Below are positions 7,501 through 11,352 of a DNA stretch of 11,352 nt, piece after piece; the first letter of the stretch is position 1; every line of letters begins with the position of its first letter. A model generated the notes under the pieces. It was not told where the DNA came from, did not search any database, and saw only the letters and a program-made list of their open reading frames with translations. Both the position numbers and the translations under genes were made by a program. Location: NCBI GenBank assembly GCA_021162325.1, contig JAGGYV010000082.1:1-11352 (forward strand), read 5' to 3'. This stretch comes from Desulfobacteraceae bacterium (lineage in GTDB: Bacteria; Desulfobacterota; Desulfobacteria; Desulfobacterales; Desulfosalsimonadaceae).

Positions 7501-7881
7501 GAAAATTCGGCTGAATACAAACTGACGCCAGGCGATGGATTGGGTTCGGCAAAAGCAAAAAACATTAAAGAAGAGTTTCTGTCTCAGATTATCAACCGGT
7601 TAAATGAGCTTTTTTTAACGGATCATCTGTCGGAGAAAGACCTGGTGAATTATGCCTATACCATCAGAGACAAAGTCCGTGAAAATCAGCAGGTCATGAT
7701 ACAGATCGCCAGCAATACCCCGGAACAGGCCATGCTGGGAGATTTCCCCAAAGCCGTGGATGATGCGGTGATGGACAGCAGTCAGGCACATCAGAACCAG
7801 ATGATGCAACTGCTGGCAGATCCGGAAAAGGCCAAAGGTTTTGCCAGGGTGGTGCTTGAGCTGTTGCAGATGGCTGATTAA
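4585..7881 (+). CDS. hsdR: Type I restriction-modification endonuclease/translocase subunit HsdR
   Basis: HsdR (1098 aa, full length) adds ATP-driven translocation and cleavage to the M2S complex, cutting unmodified foreign DNA away from the site. The N-terminal nuclease shows the PD-(D/E)xK core with D179 (RIDLVLF) and E193-L-K195 (ATLELKS). The SF2 motor has Walker A HSAGSGKS (354-361), DEAH (470-473), motif III-like FTATP (523-527) and motif VI QTLSRLNR (753-760). The remaining ~330 residues are mostly helical and contain charged stretches around 860-920, fitting the HsdR C-terminal docking domain. All key residues are present, so it should be active. ATG 4585 overlaps the preceding stop by ATGA; AAGGAAG at 4571-4577 is a good ribosome site seven bases upstream. 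Expression is therefore tied to the AlbA_2/ATPase gene rather than directly to hsdMS. Confidence 0.97.
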   Translation: MSIFGGDKANELTFQNDMIAQLIANGWLLGKAGNYNRDLAVYTDDLLGFVKDTQAKQWEKYCKIYPNNPEQKFLERVAAQMNKADPNAADKEMRTFGTLGVLRHEVRDRGTRFRLCQFKPEHDLNPDTLARYQKNRLRVVPELTYSPWAKDLPPSQSYGEGDDQKEAIPGKKAKAWRIDLVLFVNGLPVATLELKSEFKQAVENAIKQYKTTRLPIDPVTRKPEPLLTFKRGALVHFAVSQYDVFMATRLEGADTYFLPFNKGTKDGGKGNDTPDNVNQYATDYLWNEVLLPDNLLTILGRYIHLQIEEKEDWEGRKTKKETMIFPRYHQWDVVNKLVDAARTEGPGYKYLIQHSAGSGKSNSIAWTAHQLSSLYDKDGNKQFDSVIIVTDRTVLDDQLQDTIYQFEHVDGVVGRINTKEGDGSKSEKLAAALKNSQPIIIVTIQTFPFVLKAIENDVSLKERHYAVIADEAHSSQSGSTARQLKEVLMIDQTGDEEELSTDEILDAVVASRRASANLSYFAFTATPKTKTLELFGRLPKPDQAPSKTNKPEAYHVYSMRQAIEEGFILDVLKNYTNYKVAYNLALKIQASDQEVESKRARVKLNQWVRLHDYNIAQKVQVIVEHFKDNVMGLLGGQAKAMVVTSSRKEAVRYKLGIDKYIAEKGYKKIHAMVAFSGEVEFSEKDPNSSGLLGEKFTETNMNPGLKGRDMRKAFDAKDYQVMIVANKFQTGFDQPKLCAMYVDKKLGGVECVQTLSRLNRTYPGKADSGTFVLDFFNDPKDILESFQPYYQTAELADVSDPDLIFDLFDKLRAAGIFLWQEVEQFCTAYLQKSKSNAAIANICKPAVERWKVRYKSAITAYKEARAILDRTKKTKDPVLIANAENSFKDCKKEKDALEIFKKDLGTFVRFYEFMSQIVDYDNKELEKLSVYARNLRPMLRESLIEEDDIDLNSVVLSHYRLSEIRRQDLKLEENSAEYKLTPGDGLGSAKAKNIKEEFLSQIINRLNELFLTDHLSEKDLVNYAYTIRDKVRENQQVMIQIASNTPEQAMLGDFPKAVDDAVMDSSQAHQNQMMQLLADPEKAKGFARVVLELLQMAD

Positions 7882-7961
7882 GAATGTTATCAATATTATG
7901 CCCGTTATTTTCAATAGGCGTTAAAGTTTGTAATCTGTGCCGCTAAGAGACCTACCTGATC

Positions 7962-8582
7962 ATGTATAATAATCCTGAACTGTTTCCAGAACTCAACTTT
8001 ACATTTCTTATTGAATATGCCAAAGACTGGAAAAAAGATTTTCCATTAATTAAGTGCATTACACTTCATTACCCCATGACTCCTGCCCTCAGGGAATCAC
8101 TTTGGATCTGGTGTGATTATCGGTTTTTAAAATGTTCATGGGATGAGGAAAATGTGTTTGTCTGTTTTACTGAAACAGCCGTATGTGAACCTTATTATGG
8201 AAAAGCATTCACGAACAGACAGCATTTCATGAAGCGGTTATGCAAAAAGGCCGGTGTCAAACCATTCGGATTCCATGCCATAAGGCATTTAAGTGCGACG
8301 GTGCTGTATCATAAAGGCAAGGAGTTGTATTATCTTCAGCGATTTCTTCGGCATAAAGACCCCATGACAACCCAGCGGTATCTGCATCGGTTGGGGTTGG
8401 AATCTTTGCGCCAGGGGATTAATGATGGATTTAGCAACTCGGAACAGCAGTGGGCTCCAGAAGGAGAAAAAACACCAGTTGAAGTAAAAAAAAGGAATTT
8501 AAACGCAGTGGACACTGTTTTTAACTCACAGAGCAATGTGATTATTTTTCCCGGAAAAAAATATCAAAAGAACAATTTTTAG
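7962..8582 (+). pseudogene. Tyrosine recombinase/integrase, 5'-truncated remnant
   Basis: A 206-residue frame whose middle matches the C-terminal half of a phage-type integrase: PMTPALRESL, then YYGKAFTNRQHFMKRLCKKAGV, then H105-AIR108 (FGFHAIRHLSA), LRH131K and nucleophile Y140 (TTQRYLH). The N-terminal core-binding domain and the first catalytic Arg with its strand-borne Lys, which should precede residue ~36, are absent. Residues 1-35 are not recognisable integrase. A stop (TAA 7944-7946) lies 15 bases upstream in frame and there is no ribosome site, so the gene seems broken at its 5' end, probably near 8065. The ~65 residues after Y140 are low-complexity and unrecognised. The position, 98 bases from the 3' end of a tRNA gene, is that expected of the integrase that installed the island. 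A functional short recombinase is possible but unlikely. Confidence 0.8.
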
Positions 8583-8602
8583 GGGAAAAGCCCATTTTCC
8601 CC
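8582..8602. other. Perfect 8-bp hairpin after the integrase remnant
   Basis: GGGGAAAA (8582-8589) pairs with TTTTCCCC (8595-8602) across a 5-base loop, starting on the last base of the integrase stop codon. No T-run follows on either strand, so it is at best a weak terminator or an RNA-end stabiliser. Confidence 0.45.
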
Positions 8603-8641
8603 CTGGGGAATCAGCAAGGTGTCCGTGGGTGTCCCGAAAAT

Positions 8642-8672
8642 AAAAAAGGACTTAGATAAAACCTAAATCCTT
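8642..8672 (-). terminator. Rho-independent terminator of tRNA-Glu
   Basis: On the - strand a 10-base arm (8672-8663) pairs with 8655-8646 at nine of ten positions around a 7-base loop and is followed by a T-run (complement of A 8642-8647). It lies nine bases past the encoded CCA of tRNA-Glu. Stem plus T-run is the standard intrinsic terminator. Confidence 0.8.
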
Positions 8673-8680
8673 GAAATTAT

Positions 8681-8700
8681 TGGTGACCCCAGCGGGGTTC
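8681..8700. other. Probable attachment site: 3' end of tRNA-Glu
   Basis: Tyrosine integrases commonly use the T-arm/acceptor 3' half of a tRNA as attB and regenerate it on insertion. Here the tRNA 3' end faces the integrase remnant and the R-M cargo. I found no second copy of this 3' segment in the window, so the other island end would be left of base 1. The exact limits are not determinable here. Confidence 0.35.
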
Positions 8701-8756
8701 GAACCCGCGTTACCGGCGTGAGAGGCCGACGTCCTAGGCCACTAGACGATGGGGCC
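8681..8756 (-). tRNA. tRNA-Glu (anticodon CTC)
   Basis: The 76-base - strand sequence folds as a cloverleaf. The acceptor arm GGCCCCA (8756-8750) pairs with TGGGGTC. The D arm contains GTCTAGTGGCCTAGGAC, typical of tRNA-Glu. The anticodon stem is TCGGC/GCCGG with loop CTCTCAC, giving anticodon CTC at 8722-8720, which reads GAG. The T arm carries GGTTCGAACCC. CCA is encoded (8683-8681). In many bacteria UUC is the main or only Glu anticodon, so a second Glu tRNA should exist elsewhere. Confidence 0.96.
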
Positions 8757-8826
8757 AAAAAATTTAACTGCCTGTTATTTTAATCGTATTCGAATCGCTT
8801 AGATGATTAATTTAAATGATGACACA

Positions 8827-8855
8827 TACATATTTTGATGAAGATATTTTGTCAA
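8827..8855 (-). promoter_or_regulatory. Candidate sigma-70 promoter for tRNA-Glu
   Basis: On the - strand a perfect TTGACA (8855-8850) is followed after 17 bases by TATGTA (8832-8827), a weak -10. It lies about 70 bases upstream of the tRNA 5' end and downstream of the small membrane-protein gene. The -35 and spacing are good and the -10 is poor, so this is moderate evidence only. Confidence 0.4.
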
Positions 8856-8866
8856 ACACTATTTTG

Positions 8867-9076
8867 TCATTCGTTCACCGGTTTTTTGCCTCTCCTGTAT
8901 CCGAAAACCAGGTAGATGAGCCACCCGATAAAGGGCGTCAGGGTAAGTATCCACCAGGCTGCTTTTTCTCCCGGGGAGTTGAATTGTTTTAATGATATAT
9001 CAACCAGCATCCAGATGGTCAGCAAAAGAAACGGGATGGTCATGGCGATGAAGGTGATGGTGGTCTTGAGTTCCAT
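8867..9076 (-). CDS. Small PLDc_N-type two-helix membrane protein
   Basis: A 69-residue protein from the ATG at 9076. Two hydrophobic helices (about 6-26 and 40-58) are separated by a short polar loop. The second helix with its basic end, WWILTLTPFIGWLIYLVFGYRRGKK, matches the PLDc_N (phospholipase D-nuclease N-terminal) small-protein pattern. Such proteins are inner-membrane and of unknown function; there is no nuclease domain here. The frame extends to an ATG at 9112, but those 12 residues are coded within a MITE-like repeat starting at 9092. AAAGG (9083-9087) sits six bases before ATG 9076, so I choose that start. Confidence 0.8.
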   Translation of the reverse strand: MELKTTITFIAMTIPFLLLTIWMLVDISLKQFNSPGEKAAWWILTLTPFIGWLIYLVFGYRRGKKPVNE

Positions 9077-9091
9077 TGTGTGCCTTTGTTC

Positions 9092-9213
9092 TGGCTTCGT
9101 AAAAAAGACCAACTTCTGTGTTGCGCTGCATCCTTCGTCGGATCAACGTACGAAAAGTACGCCTCTCTCCTCAGAATTTGCGCGCCTTGAATTTGGTTTT
9201 TTTTCAAAGTCAT
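9092..9213 (+). repeat. MITE-like element, copy A
   Basis: A 122-base element related along its whole length to copy B (10998-11117), in the same orientation. Shared blocks include CTTCGTAAA, TTCGTCG, TCAACGTAC, GTACGCCTC and GCGCCTTGAA. The ends form imperfect inverted repeats: the left end TGGCTTCGTAAAAAAG pairs with a right end that reads TGACTTTGAAAAAAAA on the - strand. A central CGTAC-GAAAA-GTACG hairpin is at about 9149-9163. It fills the gap between the lytic transglycosylase stop and the start region of the small membrane-protein gene, ending five bases short of that gene's ribosome site. No coding capacity. Confidence 0.75.
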
Positions 9214-9240
9214 CCGAATGTGAAAAATAAATACTTAATT

Positions 9241-10152
9241 TTAAGATTTCAATGCATCGGTAATTTTTAATACAATTTCCACGTAATATGAACTGTGGTT
9301 GTAGTGATAGACGACTTTGCCGGCTTCTTCCCGGGAGATACCGGGTTTCCAGCCGTAATGTTTTAGATAATTGGCAATGCTGGCAATGGCGTCTTCATGG
9401 TGAAACAGGTTGACGCTGCCGTCTTTGTTTCCGTCTTTAGCCAGAATATTGATATTGCTGGGCATAAACTGGCAAAGGCCCATGGCGCCGGCATAGGAAC
9501 CGTTGATATTATACGGGTCCATGCCTTCCTTTTCCACATACGTGATAAAGGCGATGAGTTCTTTATAGGCCCATTTTGCCTTTCGCGCGGCTTTTTTTTC
9601 ATATGCCTGCCGGGTCACCCGGTTTTTTGTGGGGATTTTTTTCCAGAACCGGTCTCGAATGGTTTTGTCTTCTAATACGGCCATGGTCGACAGAATGCTG
9701 ATGACCGGGCGATTGCCCACATAAGCGCCGAAACGGGTTTCCACCAGCATGATTGCTGTGATGACTTCCTTGTCCACCCCATAATTCATTTCAGCCTTTA
9801 GCAGGTCGGCATGGTGTGCCCGCATATAATTATTTGCTTTTTTAATGGATTTTGATGAAAGAAACTGATCGTAATTCAGTTTCCCTTCCTGGTGCCGGAA
9901 ATAGGAAGAGACGCCTTTGATATCAAAAAATACCCCTGGATTGTTGTAAATGCGATTGATCTGTTTTGCGGTGAGTTTTGTCGCTTTGTCATTAATGAGG
10001 CGGGTCTGCAGAGTTTTAAAACTGATATTGTTATCATCAGCCCGGGAGGTTTCTGGCATTGAGGCAACAAGTACGATGATAATAATTGCAGTGATGATCC
10101 AATTGTTAATTCGGGAGAATGAATCCGGCATCAGGGGCAGAACGGTTTTCAT
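9241..10152 (-). CDS. MltB-like (SLT_2/GH103) lytic murein transglycosylase
   Basis: A 303-residue exported protein that should cleave peptidoglycan between MurNAc and GlcNAc, leaving 1,6-anhydro ends. A hydrophobic stretch at 17-31 and a likely signal peptidase I cut after A38 (TSRA-DD) indicate periplasmic export; no lipobox Cys is seen, unlike E. coli MltB. Family motifs: GVDKEVITAIMLVETRFGAY with catalytic E138, then NGSYAGAMGLCQFMPSNI (217-234), an EF-hand-like loop DGNKDGSVNLFHHED (240-254) as in Slt35, AIASIANYLKHYGW, and the Y-N-H-S near 284-288 at the end. ATG 10152 has a strong GGAGGT five bases upstream. The gene begins 30 bases after the PHP gene stop on the same strand, so the two are probably cotranscribed. 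No terminator is obvious before copy A of the repeat. Confidence 0.92.
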   Translation of the reverse strand: MKTVLPLMPDSFSRINNWIITAIIIIVLVASMPETSRADDNNISFKTLQTRLINDKATKLTAKQINRIYNNPGVFFDIKGVSSYFRHQEGKLNYDQFLSSKSIKKANNYMRAHHADLLKAEMNYGVDKEVITAIMLVETRFGAYVGNRPVISILSTMAVLEDKTIRDRFWKKIPTKNRVTRQAYEKKAARKAKWAYKELIAFITYVEKEGMDPYNINGSYAGAMGLCQFMPSNINILAKDGNKDGSVNLFHHEDAIASIANYLKHYGWKPGISREEAGKVVYHYNHSSYYVEIVLKITDALKS

Positions 10153-10182
10153 GAAGCACCTCCATTTTGGATTTTCAGGGTA

Positions 10183-10986
10183 TCATGATTGTTTATTAAT
10201 TAGAAGAATATCATACGGCTTCCGCCGGGTAAATGCCGAAACATGGCGAAAGCCGGTTTTTACGAGCAGTTCGGTTGCCTTGTCAAAATGGCGGGCCACC
10301 TGATGCGGCTGGTGGGCGTCTGATCCGATGGTCATGCGGATATTTTTTTCATGACATGTTTTTAGCAAAGACGCAGCTGGGTAGAATTCATTTGCCGCAT
10401 GATTATAGCCGCTGGTATTTAGTTCTACGGTAAGGTCTTTATAGCTGATTTTAGACAATATTTCATCAAATTTTTTTTCAAATTCAGGAGAAGGCCGGCG
10501 ACCGAATTTTTTGATGATGTCTATGTGGCAGATGATGTCCACATCCATATTCTCGATCATCTCACCTAAGAGTAAAAGATAATTTTCGCAGATCACATCA
10601 ATGCTTTCACTTTCGCGGGCTTCAGTGTCTTTTGAACTGACAATGTTGATAGTGTCAATAAAATGAACCGACCCGCCGATGACATCAAAATCAAATGGCG
10701 CAATAATTTTTTTTACATAATGGGCGTTTTTCGGGTCATAATCAACTTCAAGGCCCACCTTTACCCGGATATGGTTTTTATATGTGTGTGCCAGTTGACG
10801 GACGGATTGATAATAAAAAGGCACATAATCCGGTGTCATGGAGAGGCGTTTTCCGCTTTCATGCAGGGTCAGGTGATCCAGAAAACAGATTTCCGTTAAC
10901 CCTGCGGCAATGGCATTTTGGATGTATTGGTCCATGGTGCCGTTTGCATGGTTGCAAAGGGAAGTATGGACGTGGTAATCAATCAT
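10183..10986 (-). CDS. PHP-domain phosphoesterase, HisJ-type histidinol-phosphatase family
   Basis: A 267-residue cytoplasmic metal-dependent phosphoesterase. The PHP metal ligands are all visible: H5-V-H7 (MIDYHVHTS), D37-H38 (FLDHL), E80 (GLEVDY), H108 (GGSVHF), H154 (ICHIDI) and D223-A-H225 (GSDAHQP). The overall size and the DH, GLEVDY and SVH blocks fit HisJ-type histidinol-phosphatases, the penultimate step of histidine synthesis. No his gene is nearby, so another phosphoester substrate is possible. The frame stays open to 11085, but the extra 33 residues are basic, unlike the family, and read through a MITE-like repeat (10998-11117). Family alignment starts at MIDYHVH, so I place the start at 10986 despite a weak ribosome site. 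Confidence 0.9.
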   Translation of the reverse strand: MIDYHVHTSLCNHANGTMDQYIQNAIAAGLTEICFLDHLTLHESGKRLSMTPDYVPFYYQSVRQLAHTYKNHIRVKVGLEVDYDPKNAHYVKKIIAPFDFDVIGGSVHFIDTINIVSSKDTEARESESIDVICENYLLLLGEMIENMDVDIICHIDIIKKFGRRPSPEFEKKFDEILSKISYKDLTVELNTSGYNHAANEFYPAASLLKTCHEKNIRMTIGSDAHQPHQVARHFDKATELLVKTGFRHVSAFTRRKPYDILLINKQS

Positions 10987-10997
10987 AGTTTGTAAAC

Positions 10998-11117
10998 ATG
11001 ACTTCGTAAACGACTCAATTTCATCGTTGCGTTTCATCTTTCGTCGCTCAACGTACATTCGTACGCCTCGCTTCTCAAGATTCACGCGCCTTGAACTTGA
11101 GCCTTTTACAAAGCCAT
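10998..11117 (+). repeat. MITE-like element, copy B
   Basis: A 120-base element with 26-base imperfect inverted repeat ends, matching at 21 of 26 positions: the left begins ATGACTTCGTAAACGACTC, the right on the - strand ATGGCTTTGTAAAAGGCTC. A central hairpin CGTAC-ATTC-GTACG has the same stem as copy A but a different loop. It lies 11 bases upstream of the PHP gene start, in the divergent PHP/radA intergenic region. A 9-base direct repeat, GTTTGTAAA, occurs just outside at 10988-10996 and 11127-11135. Confidence 0.78.
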
Positions 11118-11167
11118 CGGTAGTTGGTTTGTAAATAAGGTTAAATTCAGAAACAGTCAGATCTTTG

Positions 11168-11187
11168 GAAAATGAAATAACATTTTC
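11168..11187. other. Inverted repeat in the radA leader
   Basis: GAAAATG (11168-11174) and CATTTTC (11181-11187) form a perfect 7-bp inverted repeat with a 6-base spacer, about 70 bases before the radA start. It could be an operator or a weak hairpin; AT-rich chance pairing is also possible. No promoter in the rest of 11118-11257 is convincing by eye. Confidence 0.3.
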
Positions 11188-11257
11188 ACTAAGGTTTAAA
11201 ATGGCATGCCGATCTGTCTGGTGTCAAACTCCAAATCAGGAAAGTTGAATATTAAAT

Positions 11258-11352
11258 ATGGGAAAAGCACCTAAAACGGTCTACTCCTGTCAGGAATGCG
11301 GGTATCATGCGCCCAAATGGCTTGGGCGCTGTCCGGAATGCGGCGGATGGGA
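11258..11352 (+). CDS. radA: DNA repair protein RadA, N-terminal end (3' part outside window)
   Basis: The first 31 complete codons are visible. They carry the RadA C4 zinc ribbon: C11-x2-C14 and C25-x2-C28, in the context YSCQECGYHAPKWLGRCPEC followed by GGW, which is very characteristic. RadA is a RecA/DnaB-like ATPase that extends recombination intermediates by branch migration; its ATPase and Lon-like domains would follow downstream. ATG 11258 gives the usual short N-terminus before the ribbon. AGGAAAG at 11238-11244 is the nearest ribosome-like site but is 13 bases away, so initiation may be weak. Divergent from the PHP gene. Confidence 0.93.
   Translation, partial: MGKAPKTVYSCQECGYHAPKWLGRCPECGGW

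Noticed and set aside
7882..7961. Missing N-terminal half of the integrase in another frame
   Set aside because: No integrase-like residues could be seen in any forward frame of this gap, and it is too short.
8582..8602. Terminator for the integrase remnant
   Set aside because: Perfect hairpin but no T-run on either strand; kept only as a structural feature.
8916..9230. A + strand frame of 104 codons over the small membrane-protein gene and MITE copy A
   Set aside because: It is antisense to a gene with clear membrane helices and a ribosome site, and its second half is repeat DNA.
10981..11009. Possible promoter on the - strand (TTTACG, 17 bases, TATGAT) from MITE copy B toward the PHP gene
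   Set aside because: The -10 hexamer overlaps the PHP start codon, so transcripts would begin inside the gene.

Overview
The window looks like bacterial chromosome from a sulfate-reducing deltaproteobacterium (Desulfobacterales-like). This is inferred from the style of the RadA, MltB-like and type I R-M proteins, not from a marker gene, so the assignment is tentative. It has two parts that meet at a tRNA-Glu gene.

Left part (1 to about 8680): the end of a genomic island carrying a type I restriction-modification locus. All genes are on the + strand: the C-terminal part of hsdM (1-948), hsdS (948-2243), an REP-associated tyrosine transposase (RAYT, 2526-3044) with three REP-type palindromes, an AlbA_2/GHKL-ATPase (Schlafen-like) accessory gene (about 3197-4588) and hsdR (4585-7881). 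hsdM/hsdS overlap by one base and the accessory gene/hsdR by four, so the locus reads as two translationally coupled pairs, M-S and accessory-R, with the RAYT/REP module between them. The first REP hairpin is directly followed by six T residues and could terminate the M-S transcript. The island ends with a 5'-truncated tyrosine recombinase (7962-8582) that keeps the C-terminal catalytic residues but has lost the first catalytic Arg.

Boundary: tRNA-Glu (CTC anticodon, encoded CCA) lies on the - strand at 8681-8756 with its 3' end facing the recombinase, the classic arrangement of a tRNA-3'-end integration site. It has a convincing intrinsic terminator on the island side and a candidate promoter on the other side.

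Right part (8757-11352): ordinary chromosomal genes. On the - strand are a small two-helix PLDc_N-type membrane protein, an MltB/SLT_2 lytic transglycosylase and a HisJ-type PHP phosphoesterase; the last two form a tight pair. Divergent on the + strand is the start of radA. Two copies of a roughly 120-bp MITE-like element with imperfect terminal inverted repeats and a conserved central hairpin (9092-9213 and 10998-11117) sit directly upstream of two of the - strand genes. They create misleading N-terminal ORF extensions there. These elements, the RAYT/REP module with its long conserved tails, and the accessory gene coupled to hsdR are the most interesting items. I found no CRISPR array and no clearly novel multi-gene defence system beyond the accessory-gene/hsdR pairing.
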